DNA of 64,000 bases from Opitutus terrae PB90-1 (lineage in GTDB: Bacteria; Verrucomicrobiota; Verrucomicrobiia; Opitutales; Opitutaceae), in the NCBI RefSeq assembly GCF_000019965.1, contig NC_010571.1:124001-188000 (forward strand), written 5' to 3'. The position numbers and the translations under genes are program-made. This document shows, in pieces, positions 56,933 to 64,000 of this stretch (within the stretch, counting starts at the first letter, position 1; every line of letters begins with the position of its first letter). The notes below the pieces were generated by a model. That model was not told the DNA's origin. It saw only the letters and a program-made list of their open reading frames with translations, and ran no database searches.

Positions 56933-58174
56933 ATGAAGACTCCGAACGCACGTCCCAAAAAAGTCGCCTTGCTCACGGCCGGCGGCCTTGCGCCCTGCCT
57001 CAGCTCCGCCGTGGGCGGGCTGATCGAGCGCTACACCGAGATCGCACCCGACATCGAGATCATCGCCTACAAGGGCGGCTACAAGGGCCTGCTGCTCGGC
57101 GACAGCTACAAGGTCGGCCCGGCCGAGCGCGCCGCCGCCGGCGTGCTGCACCGCCACGGCGGCAGCCCGATCGGCAACAGCCGCGTGAAGCTGACCAACG
57201 TCAAGGATTGCGTGAAGCGCGGGCTCGTGAAGGAAGGCCAGGATCCGCAGAAGGTCGCGGCCGACCAGCTCGTCAAGGACGGTGTCGACATTCTCCACAC
57301 CATCGGCGGCGACGACACCAACACCGCCGCAGCTGATCTCGCCGCGTTCCTCGCAAAGAATGACTACGGCCTCACGGTGATCGGCCTGCCGAAGACGATC
57401 GACAATGACGTCTTCCCAATTCGCCAGTCGCTCGGCGCGTGGACCGCCGCCGAACAGGGCGCGCGCTATTTCCGCAACGTCGTCGCCGAGGACGGAGCCA
57501 ATCCGCGGATGCTGATCATCCACGAAGTGATGGGCCGCAACTGCGGCTGGCTCACCGCCGCGACCGCCGCCGAATACCAGAAGCTGCTCGCGCGCGAAGA
57601 ATTCGCGCCGGGGCTCGGACTATCGCGCGAAGCGCTCTCGGTGCACGGCATCTTCATTCCGGAAATGGCGTTCGATATCGCCGCCGAGGCCGCGCGCCTG
57701 AAGGCCGTCATGGACCGGCTGGATAACGTGAACATCTTCGTCAGCGAAGGCGCCGGCGTGGAAACGATCGTCGCCGAGATGCAGTCTCGCGGCCAGGAAG
57801 TGCCGCGCGACGCGTTCGGCCACGTGAAGCTTGATGCGGTGAACCCCGGCAAATGGTTCGGCGATCAGTTCGCGAAGATGCTGGGCGCCGAAAAAGTGCT
57901 CGTGCAGAAGAGCGGCTATTTCGCGCGTGCCGCTGCCGCCAACCAGGCGGACCTCATGCTGATCAAGAGCTGCGTCGACCTGGCCGTCGAATGCGCGCTC
58001 CGGCGCGAGAGCGGCGTCATCGGTCACGACGAGGATCAGAACAATGTGCTGCGCGCGATCGAGTTTACCCGGATCAAGGGCGGCAAGCCGTTCAAGCCGA
58101 CGACGCCGTGGTTCGCCGATCTGCTCAAGAGCATCGGCCAGCCGCTCGGTGCAACGCTTTCAGTGAAGCACTGA
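56933..58174 (+). CDS. pfp: Pyrophosphate-dependent 6-phosphofructokinase, 413 aa
   Basis: This is PFK superfamily: TAGGLAPCLSSAVGGLIERY near the N-terminus, the phosphate-donor motif GGDDTNT (125-131), PKTIDND (153-159), MGRNCGWLTAATA, and C-terminal GHDEDQNNVL. An Asp at the second position after GGD (GGDDT) instead of Gly marks PPi use rather than ATP, in line with the length. It makes fructose 1,6-bisphosphate reversibly in the cytoplasm. The N-terminal GGLAPC differs from the usual GGPAPG. The gene has its own terminator. It starts at the ATG at 56933, directly before the first strand. Confidence 0.9.
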   Translation: MKTPNARPKKVALLTAGGLAPCLSSAVGGLIERYTEIAPDIEIIAYKGGYKGLLLGDSYKVGPAERAAAGVLHRHGGSPIGNSRVKLTNVKDCVKRGLVKEGQDPQKVAADQLVKDGVDILHTIGGDDTNTAAADLAAFLAKNDYGLTVIGLPKTIDNDVFPIRQSLGAWTAAEQGARYFRNVVAEDGANPRMLIIHEVMGRNCGWLTAATAAEYQKLLAREEFAPGLGLSREALSVHGIFIPEMAFDIAAEAARLKAVMDRLDNVNIFVSEGAGVETIVAEMQSRGQEVPRDAFGHVKLDAVNPGKWFGDQFAKMLGAEKVLVQKSGYFARAAAANQADLMLIKSCVDLAVECALRRESGVIGHDEDQNNVLRAIEFTRIKGGKPFKPTTPWFADLLKSIGQPLGATLSVKH

Positions 58175-58204
58175 ACCACCCCGCGCGGATTCGCGCTCAT
58201 CTTC

Positions 58205-58233
58205 AGCCCTGCGCCCGCGCGTAGGGCTTTTTT
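58205..58233 (+). terminator. Rho-independent terminator of pfp
   Basis: AGCCCT (58205-58210) pairs with AGGGCT (58223-58228), with GCGC/GCGT inside and TTTTTT after. It lies 31 bp after the pfp stop. Confidence 0.75.
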
Positions 58234-58579
58234 GTGCGGTCACAGGTTTCGCGCGCCGAAAGCGCGAGCCGCCGGAGTTTTTTCGGCGCCAATCGCTATA
58301 CTGGACACCGCACTGATCTACGCACTCGCCCGCTTCGTCGAGTAGGCCCGCACCAAGCCGCCTCCACCCTCCGTTGGGGCGAAGGCGGACCGGTCCCATC
58401 GGTCCTATTCGTCCAATCAGTCCTGTTCCCACCCCCACCCGATTTCGCGCCACCTAATTTCTGCTATTTTCGCGACAAAATATGCGAAAGCTAGGCGCTT
58501 GGGATTTCGGGAGGCACTGGCATAACGAGGAGGCACTGGATCAGCCGTCCGGTGGCGATTCAGCCCAATCGATCACGTC
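58234..58579. other. Intergenic region with a 9-bp tandem repeat
   Basis: 346 bp without a gene. Four units of nine bases stand in tandem at 58391-58426: CGGTCCCAT, CGGTCCTAT, TCGTCCAAT, CAGTCCTGT. The last unit shares TCAGTCCTGTTC with the right part of the TIR element copy 1 (near 15735). An AT-rich stretch (58455-58485) could hold the promoter of the GNAT gene. Confidence 0.5.
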
Positions 58580-59125
58580 ATGTGCTCTCCTCATTCTACC
58601 TGTTCCCATCCCGCTGAGCGTTCCGTCCCCCGCGCGCCGCGGCCCGCACCTCGCTGGCTCGACCGCAGCGAGCGAAAACGGATTCCCGCGCTGGCGGAGT
58701 TTTTCACTGAAAACGTTTCCACCTGCTACATCTCGCACACCGAGCTCTGGAGTGGCCGCGCGCGCGACTTCGGCCACTGGGCCCCGGGACTGCGCAAGGT
58801 CATCGCCAAGGAGCTTCGCGAAACCTTCCGCGATCGACATAAACGGATCGCGGTCATCGAGCGGAACGGTGAGCTGGCGGGGATGGCCGTCGTCGTGGAC
58901 CTCGGACGCTATGCGCTGCTCGAAGACATCGTGATCCGCCGCACCACCCGCGGTCGCGGCGTCGGCCGCACGCTGGTGCGCTGGATTTTCGCCAAACTGC
59001 GCGCAGCGGGCAAAGCGTCCGTCTTTCTCGAAAGCGGTGGCCGAAACACCGCCGCCCACCGATTCTTCCGGCACCAAGGCTTCCGACGGATTTCGATTTC
59101 GATGTGCCGGCGGCTCGCCGCCTGA
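58580..59125 (+). CDS. GNAT family N-acetyltransferase, 181 aa
   Basis: The N-terminal 30 residues are Pro/Arg-rich and probably disordered. The GNAT core follows: FFTENVSTCYISHTELWSGR, the strand MAVVVDLGRYALLEDIVIRR, the acetyl-CoA loop TTRGRGVGRTLVRWIF (RGRGVG), and the last FFRHQGFRRISISM. The acceptor is unknown. No close neighbour suggests a pathway. The start at 58580 is the only ATG ahead of the core. Confidence 0.75.
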   Translation: MCSPHSTCSHPAERSVPRAPRPAPRWLDRSERKRIPALAEFFTENVSTCYISHTELWSGRARDFGHWAPGLRKVIAKELRETFRDRHKRIAVIERNGELAGMAVVVDLGRYALLEDIVIRRTTRGRGVGRTLVRWIFAKLRAAGKASVFLESGGRNTAAHRFFRHQGFRRISISMCRRLAA

Positions 59126-59316
59126 CGTAGGTTTTTTCCCGCGTCTTCGAAAAAAGTCGGCCGCGATGGGCCGGCCGGTGGCTGGGATCGCCCACCGAGC
59201 GGCCCACGCTGGCCGCAAACTCCGGCCGCAACGGGTGGGCAATTTGTCGACTCGTTACGGTCTTCGCGTGAACTCTTGATTCGACCTGTCGCAACTGACC
59301 GACCCTTAATCGCTCT

Positions 59317-60228
59317 GTGTCCTTCCTCAGTCCTGGCATCGCCCGCACGGCCGCCCTCCTCCTTGCCATCGTCGGTGGAGCGCTGCTGCCGCAGCTGCAC
59401 GAGTTCGGCCGCGCGATTCCCTGGCTCGTCGCCGCGATGCTGTTCCTGGTGTTTTTGCAGACGCGCCTGTCGCGTGAGGCGCTCCACCGATCTCATGGCT
59501 GGCTGCTCCTCGCGAATCTCGTGATGGGCTTCGTCGGGTGGGGTGTGGGATGGGTCGTCGGCGGACGCGACGTCGCGCTCGCCGCATTCTTCGCCGGCAT
59601 CACGCCCACCGCCACCGCTGCGCCGGTAGTGATGAGTTTCCTCCGGGGTCGCGTGGACTACGTGGTCGCGGGATTCATGCTGTCGAACCTGGTGATCACC
59701 GCGTTGCTGCCGCTGCTGCTGCCCGTGGTGCTGGGCCGCGTCACGCCGGAAGCGTTCGGCCACGTACTCGCGTCCGTCGCATGGCTGATGTTCGTGCCTT
59801 TGCTGGTCGCCGGGCTGGTGCGCCGGGTGCATCCCGCAGCCAAGGCGTGGCCCGCCAAGCTGCGCAACGTGTCGTTCGGCATGTGGGTGACGGCGTTGCT
59901 GCTGATCACCAGCAACGCGTCGCATTTCCTGCGCCAGCAAACTGACCTGCCCGCCGCGGTGCTGCCGAAAATCATCGTGGTCTCGCTGTTGGTCTGCGCG
60001 GTCAATTTTGCTCTCGGCCGGCTGATCGGCGGACGGGAATTCCCGCGCGAAGCCAGCCAGACGCTCGGCCAGAAAAACACCTCCTACACGATCTATCTCG
60101 CGCTCACCTACGCCAGTCCGCTCGTCGCGCTGGGGCCGACCTTCTACGTGCTCTGGCACAATCTCTGGAACTCCTGGCAACTCCATCGCGTCCGAGCGGA
60201 GCCTTCCGACCCCTCGCGGTCGCCCTGA
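59317..60228 (+). CDS. Bile acid:sodium symporter (BASS) family transporter, 303 aa
   Basis: About nine hydrophobic helices in the BASS pattern, including AIPWLVAAMLFLVFLQTRLS, the crossing region FFAGITPTATAAPVVMSFLR and MLSNLVITALLPLLLPVVLG. These secondary transporters couple sodium to the import of organic anions such as pyruvate, bile acids or other carboxylates. The start is GTG at 59317 and precedes the first helix. It stands alone between GNAT and the leftward DUF1080-PHP gene. Confidence 0.8.
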   Translation: MSFLSPGIARTAALLLAIVGGALLPQLHEFGRAIPWLVAAMLFLVFLQTRLSREALHRSHGWLLLANLVMGFVGWGVGWVVGGRDVALAAFFAGITPTATAAPVVMSFLRGRVDYVVAGFMLSNLVITALLPLLLPVVLGRVTPEAFGHVLASVAWLMFVPLLVAGLVRRVHPAAKAWPAKLRNVSFGMWVTALLLITSNASHFLRQQTDLPAAVLPKIIVVSLLVCAVNFALGRLIGGREFPREASQTLGQKNTSYTIYLALTYASPLVALGPTFYVLWHNLWNSWQLHRVRAEPSDPSRSP

Positions 60229-60247
60229 GCGGCGGGTCCGCCACTCG

Positions 60248-61753
60248 TCAGCGGCCGAGCATCCGCTGCGTCCGGCTAGGCGCATGCCCCGGCACCCACA
60301 TGTCGCGCCAGGACAGCCCCAGTTTTCCCTGCATTTCCATCGGATAACTCCAATCGCCAAAATCCGCAGCCGACGCATTGTTGGTGCCGATCGTGAACTT
60401 CGCTCCCGCCGCCTTCGCCAGCCGAAGAAATTTCTCCGACGGCAGCCGGTAACGCGCGTTGATCTCGATCGCCACGCCGTGCTTCACCGCGGCCTCGATG
60501 ACCTGCTGCATCCGCGATTCCGTCCACAGCTCGTCGTAATTCGCCGCGATCGCCTCGGGCAGGAAGGTCGGGTTGACGTAGATGTCGATCGGCTCCGTGC
60601 TGATGATGCTCACCGCCGCAGCAACGAGCTCGTCCATGAATGCTTCCGGGTCGGGACCGATGTCCGCCTCTTCCGGGATCCAGAGTCGCAGCCGCTTCCC
60701 CGCACGGTTCGTCCACGTCATCGCGTCGGTGAACACGTAGTCGAACCGCGCGCACGTCTGCAGTGAGAACATCGTCGTCCATTCGCGCCCCTCGGCCTGC
60801 AGCGCGAGAAACACCGGGACGCCTTTCATCTGCTCGATGAACGCTTGCGCCGCGGCGTCGTCCTGAATCGGGAACCCGCGTCCGCCATTCGTCGCGAGGC
60901 CGAGGCCCATGCCCGTGGTGCGCGAGACGTCCATCGCTTTCTCCAGCGTGAGGCCCCCCTTCACATGCGTGTGCAGGTCCAGCAGCGGGAAGTTGTCTTT
61001 GCCGAGTGCCAGCCGCTGCACCTCCGCCGCATCCGCGACCGGCCGCACCACGCTGCGGTCCACGCCCGGCGGCAATCGTCGCACGCGGATATTGCGGAAG
61101 TAAACCCGGCTCTGCTCGTCGTGGCACTGCAGCGCGAATGTGCCCGGCGCCAGCCGGTTCACCTGCCGTCCGCCGGGCTCGCCGAGATTGGCCGGCTCGA
61201 TGTAGTCGGCCGTGAGCACGTCGTTCACGTGAATCTGCACGCGCGGCCGGCGCACCGTGATCGTCATGGTGAACCACTCGCCGTCGCGAACGAGCGCCTT
61301 GTAGAGGTTGCGCACGCCGTAAAGGCTGCCGGTCTTCTTGTTCTCGCGATAAAGATTCTGCGCTCCGGGCGCCCCCACCTCGAACGGTGGCTGCGTGTTG
61401 TTCACCTGGGCCTCGAATCCCGCCTGCGTCGGCCAGCCGGAGTCGGCCCAGCGCGCGAGAAAATACACGCCGGAATTCGCGTGCGGCATCGCCTTCACCT
61501 CGATCGAGAATTCAAAGTTCTCGAACTGAGCTGCGCCGTCGCCCCCCAAGTAGAAGAGATGCGCCCGCGGCCCGTCCGCCACGATGGCGCCGTCTTCCAC
61601 CCGGAACGAGCCCGGATGCTCCGCCGCCCTCCAGCCAGCCAGCGAGCGGCCGTCGAAGAGCGACTCCCAGCCGGAGTCGGCGGCGAGGGCGGGCAAGGTC
61701 AATGCGAGCGCCGCAGCCGCGGCACAGTAGACACGATTCAGGAGGGTGCTCAT
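60248..61753 (-). CDS. DUF1080-PHP-type fusion protein, secreted, 501 aa
   Basis: A signal peptide (residues 1-24) is followed by a DUF1080 (3-keto-disaccharide hydrolase-like) beta-sandwich (about 27-228; GWESLFDGRSLAGWR, the ENFEFSIEVKAMPHANSGVY block, VQIHVNDVLTADYIEP) and a C-terminal metal-dependent-hydrolase type domain (about 250-495) with LLDLHTHVKGGL (the HxH motif), later DIYVNPTFLPEAIAANYDEL and AIEINARYRLPSEK. The C-terminal part resembles PHP/TIM-barrel amidohydrolase-type enzymes. Combining both domains in one exported protein suggests two steps on the same glycoside, but this is inference. Confidence 0.75.
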   Translation of the reverse strand: MSTLLNRVYCAAAAALALTLPALAADSGWESLFDGRSLAGWRAAEHPGSFRVEDGAIVADGPRAHLFYLGGDGAAQFENFEFSIEVKAMPHANSGVYFLARWADSGWPTQAGFEAQVNNTQPPFEVGAPGAQNLYRENKKTGSLYGVRNLYKALVRDGEWFTMTITVRRPRVQIHVNDVLTADYIEPANLGEPGGRQVNRLAPGTFALQCHDEQSRVYFRNIRVRRLPPGVDRSVVRPVADAAEVQRLALGKDNFPLLDLHTHVKGGLTLEKAMDVSRTTGMGLGLATNGGRGFPIQDDAAAQAFIEQMKGVPVFLALQAEGREWTTMFSLQTCARFDYVFTDAMTWTNRAGKRLRLWIPEEADIGPDPEAFMDELVAAAVSIISTEPIDIYVNPTFLPEAIAANYDELWTESRMQQVIEAAVKHGVAIEINARYRLPSEKFLRLAKAAGAKFTIGTNNASAADFGDWSYPMEMQGKLGLSWRDMWVPGHAPSRTQRMLGR

Positions 61754-61867
61754 CGGGGGAAGCGGGCGCCGTTCGGCGGCGGGGTGTTGCGAGCCTGACG
61801 CGGTCAGGCCGGGGAAGTTCCGCCACGCGGCGGCTGCGAACTGGCCAACCGGCCGTTCTTTCCTTGA

Positions 61868-62575
61868 ATGTGTGTCATGAGCCGCTCGTGGATTGTCCGC
61901 TGCCCTCTCGTCGCACCCGTCGCCGCCCTTCTTTTGGCCGGCTGCACGGCACCGTCAGCGCCAGACCAGCTTTCAGCGCTGCCGCCCGGAAAATTTGTCC
62001 GATTGCCGGCACTGCAGACGAGGCTTGATCCCGCCCAGCTCAATCACGCGCTGCTCGCCGCCGCACTCTTTCACGAGACGAATCGCGTTCGCCGTGAACA
62101 CGGACTGCGGCCGTTTCGGTGGCTCGCGCCGCTTGATGAGGCCGCCGACCTGCAGGCCAACTCCATCGCGCTCGACCAAACCGTGAGCCACATCAACCTC
62201 TTCCCCGCGTTGCTTACGATGAGCGAGCGACTCGATCGCGTCGGCTTGCCGCGCGGCCGCGCCGGCGAGAATGTTGCCGCACTTCCGTTGCTCGACGTCG
62301 ACTCCGCGCACGGCATTCGGATCACACGCCGGGACGACCAGTCTGTCGCGATCGACGACGCCACCGGCCGGATCGGACAGCCTCACACGTATGCCAGCTT
62401 CGCCGCGACCGCCTTGCAGGCCTGGATGGACTCGCCCGAACATCGGGCGAACATTCTCGAACGCGAGTTCGCGTCGCTGGGATGCAGCGGCCGGGTGATG
62501 AAACGGATTTCCTCGATCGAGATGATTGCCTGCGTGCAGGTCTTCTACACCTCGCCGTCGGGCCGGGGCCGTTAG
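61868..62575 (+). CDS. CAP-domain (SCP-like) lipoprotein, 235 aa
   Basis: The N-terminus has a signal peptide and lipobox (VAALLLAGCTA), so the protein is a membrane-anchored lipoprotein. The CAP fold follows: FHETNRVRREHGLRPFRWLA near the start, AADLQANSIALDQTVSHINL, then FAATALQAWMDSPEHRANIL and the final CVQVFYTSPS. Bacterial CAP proteins bind lipids or carbohydrates; their role here is unknown. Two in-frame ATGs (61868 and 61877) are possible. The gene is convergent with the aldo/keto reductase (4 bp). Confidence 0.85.
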   Translation: MCVMSRSWIVRCPLVAPVAALLLAGCTAPSAPDQLSALPPGKFVRLPALQTRLDPAQLNHALLAAALFHETNRVRREHGLRPFRWLAPLDEAADLQANSIALDQTVSHINLFPALLTMSERLDRVGLPRGRAGENVAALPLLDVDSAHGIRITRRDDQSVAIDDATGRIGQPHTYASFAATALQAWMDSPEHRANILEREFASLGCSGRVMKRISSIEMIACVQVFYTSPSGRGR

Positions 62576-62578
62576 CGC

Positions 62579-63568
62579 TCAGTCCCAGATCGGGCGCCAG
62601 TTCTTCGGATACTTCGTCAGCGCGTGCAGCGATTCCATCTCCGCCGGACTGAGCCGGTAGCCCGCGGCGCCGAGCGCATCCTGCAGTTGGCGCCCGTCGT
62701 TCGCGCCGATGATCGGCGCCGTCACCACGGGATTGGTCAGCATCCACGCGAATGCGGTCTGCGCGATCGTCTTGCCGTGCGCTCGACCGATCCGCTCGAG
62801 TTCATCGATTAGCGCGAAGCCGCGTTCGTGTGCGTAGAGCTCGCGGACCTCCCCGGCACGAATGCTCTCCACGTTGACGCCACGGCGGTATTTGCCGCTA
62901 AGGAACCCGCACGCGAGCGGGGAATACGGGATCACGCCGAGTCCGTGGTGCCGGCAGAGCGGCATCGCCTCGATCTCGAAACCGGCCCGCTCCATCAGCG
63001 AATACTGCGGCTGATAACTCACGAACCGCGCGTAGCCATGCCGGTCGCTCTGCCATAGCGCCTCCATCAACCGCCACGCGGGATAGTTCGACGCGCCGAT
63101 GTAGCGGACCTTGCCGGAGCGCACGAGATCGTCGAGCGCCGACAGCGTTTCGTCGATCGGCGTCTCGAGGTCGACCCAGTGACACTGATAAAGATCGATA
63201 TGCTCGGTCTGCAATCGCCGCAGGGAATCCTCGCAGCACGCGATCACACGCCGGCGCGATAGCCCTTCGCCGTTGGGACCTTGGCTCATCCGGCCCCGCA
63301 CCTTCGTCGCGACCACCAGCTCCCCGCGGTTTCCGCGGGCCTTGAGCCAGCGACCGATGATCTCCTCCGACTCGCCGCCGGCCGCCAGTCCGCGCGGCCC
63401 CCAGGTCGTGTAGATGTCGGCCGTGTCGATGAAGTTTCCTCCGGCGTTCACGAAAGCGTCCATGACCTGAACGGCGCTCGCTTCGTCCGTCGTCCACCCA
63501 AACTGCATCGTGCCGAGGCAGAATTCCGAGACCTTCAATCCCGTGCGGCCAAGCTGGCGGTATTCCAT
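62579..63568 (-). CDS. Aldo/keto reductase, 329 aa
   Basis: Classical AKR barrel: [20 protein letters not shown] (first strand), the catalytic Asp/Tyr in [12 protein letters not shown], the lysine in [11 protein letters not shown], and the histidine in [10 protein letters not shown]; the NADPH-binding GASNYPAW and [17 protein letters not shown] complete it. It reduces aldehydes or ketones (or sugars) in the cytoplasm. The start at 63568 begins the first strand; the upstream frame to 63859 runs through the terminator and structured region and is not coding. Confidence 0.9.
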   Translation of the reverse strand: MEYRQLGRTGLKVSEFCLGTMQFGWTTDEASAVQVMDAFVNAGGNFIDTADIYTTWGPRGLAAGGESEEIIGRWLKARGNRGELVVATKVRGRMSQGPNGEGLSRRRVIACCEDSLRRLQTEHIDLYQCHWVDLETPIDETLSALDDLVRSGKVRYIGASNYPAWRLMEALWQSDRHGYARFVSYQPQYSLMERAGFEIEAMPLCRHHGLGVIPYSPLACGFLSGKYRRGVNVESIRAGEVRELYAHERGFALIDELERIGRAHGKTIAQTAFAWMLTNPVVTAPIIGANDGRQLQDALGAAGYRLSPAEMESLHALTKYPKNWRPIWD

Positions 63569-63633
63569 GCGAACACTGACGCGCGACGCCGCACGAAGGT
63601 TCGCGAAACGACGGGCGAATCCACCGGCGCCTC

Positions 63634-63675
63634 CTCCAAAAAAGACGCTGCGCACCGGCGAACCGGTGCGCAGCG
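63634..63675 (-). terminator. Strong rho-independent terminator upstream of the aldo/keto reductase
   Basis: CGCTGCGCACCGG/CCGGTGCGCAGCG (63646-63658 with 63663-63675) is a perfect 13-bp stem with a CGAA loop. On the minus strand TCTTTTTTGG follows. It stands 66 bp upstream of the reductase start, so it ends a transcript coming from the right. Confidence 0.85.
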
Positions 63676-63683
63676 CTAACACC

Positions 63684-63831
63684 CCCGAGCTCAGTTGCTC
63701 AAGACTGCCTCGGGAAATTGGGACGATCGGGGCGAGGAGCAGGTCCTCGGTCGATCGGTGCCGCCGTGGGGGAGCGGATCGGGATGGCGGGGGTCCTGAT
63801 CCGGGCCACGGCGGATCCAATGCAACCGATC
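63684..63831 (-). ncRNA. Candidate structured RNA or leader on the minus strand
   Basis: In this non-coding stretch three stem-loops stand in a row on the minus strand: ACCGATC/GATCGGT enclosing CCGCCGTGG/CCACGGCGG and CGGATC/GATCCG (63753-63831), CGATCG with CGAGGA/TCCTCG inside (63724-63757, overlapping the first by alternative pairing), and CCCGAG/CTCGGG with CAGT/ACTG inside (63684-63714). They end in the 13-bp terminator. No protein frame is convincing. The class is unknown. Confidence 0.35.
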
Positions 63832-64000
63832 TCAGCTCGTAAACAACCGTTCGCAGCAATTTAGCGCTAGCATTAGACCACGGTCCATCGCGCCCTCAGG
63901 CCGGCCGAGATAGCCGCTCAAACGCGCGTCAACTTAGCCCGTTTCCTGAACTGCCCAGGCGAGAACGAGGTCATGCGCTTGAAAACCACGGACATGTATT
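63832..64000. other. Right end, no gene seen
   Basis: 169 bp. No start of a credible gene on either strand. The stretch probably contains the promoter of the structured RNA or the beginning of the next unit. A gene cut by the window edge is possible. Confidence 0.3.

Noticed and set aside
63684-63831. 6S RNA, RNase P, tmRNA or SRP RNA at the right end
   Set aside because: The conserved cores that I know for these RNAs are absent on both strands, so the stem-loop series is left as an unknown candidate.
62579-63859. Aldo/keto reductase with a 97-residue N-terminal extension
   Set aside because: The extra frame runs through a strong terminator and hairpins and has no domain-like sequence; the barrel begins at 63568.

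Overview
The window looks like chromosomal DNA from a verrucomicrobium of the Opitutaceae, close to Opitutus. Nothing was compared by search. The reasons are high GC, a PEP-CTERM protein, a Tat-exported GH5 enzyme, a CE15-type esterase, an Oar-like TonB receptor, DUF1080 and DUF5060 proteins, a PPi-type phosphofructokinase, and short convergent or divergent transcription units with inverted repeats in the gaps. I saw no phage, insertion sequence, CRISPR array, rRNA or tRNA.

Layout. 1-8 kb: two small proteins, then a leftward block parE - S41 lipoprotein protease - parC - HAD phosphatase. 8-17 kb: an AsmA-like protein, a DsbA-fold protein, a secreted CE1-type esterase, small proteins (DUF2934, DUF1328, glutaredoxin), a Gfo/Idh dehydrogenase - sugar isomerase pair behind a perfect palindrome, and a CE15-type esterase. 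17-24 kb: VOC protein, secreted carbohydrate-binding-type protein, GH5, chemoreceptor, PEP-CTERM protein, DUF4142 protein. 24-34 kb: fused membrane/spermidine-synthase protein, two DUF2231 proteins (one with a Rieske domain), HPF, a decayed glycosidase, an FtsH paralogue, an S9 peptidase. 34-41 kb: a compact pqiA-pqiA-pqiB operon, a DUF4038-type glycosidase, an EF-G paralogue. 41-54 kb: double-thioredoxin protein, GH5-like enzyme, second chemoreceptor, SixA, a large TonB receptor, OsmC, a PRC-barrel protein. 54-64 kb: DTW protein, PPi-PFK, GNAT, BASS transporter, a DUF1080-PHP fusion, CAP lipoprotein, aldo/keto reductase, and a structured non-coding stretch ending in a strong terminator.

How the genes fit together. 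Many products are exported and act on plant polysaccharide: CE1, CE15, GH5, DUF4038, DUF5060-GH5, carbohydrate-binding and DUF1080 proteins. A dehydrogenase/isomerase pair could process released sugars, a TonB receptor could import nutrients, and PPi-PFK could feed glycolysis. Envelope and stress genes (Pqi, FtsH, OsmC, DUF4142, PRC-barrel, HPF) form the second theme.

Most unusual points: a TIR-bounded element whose ends supply stop codons of flanking genes; a protease gene inside the topoisomerase IV operon; two exported proteins whose conserved domains are split by long Ser/Thr/Gly-rich inserts; a DUF1080-PHP fusion; an EF-G paralogue without the NKxD lysine; a rare AT-rich palindrome shared by two promoter regions; and a candidate structured RNA near the right end.
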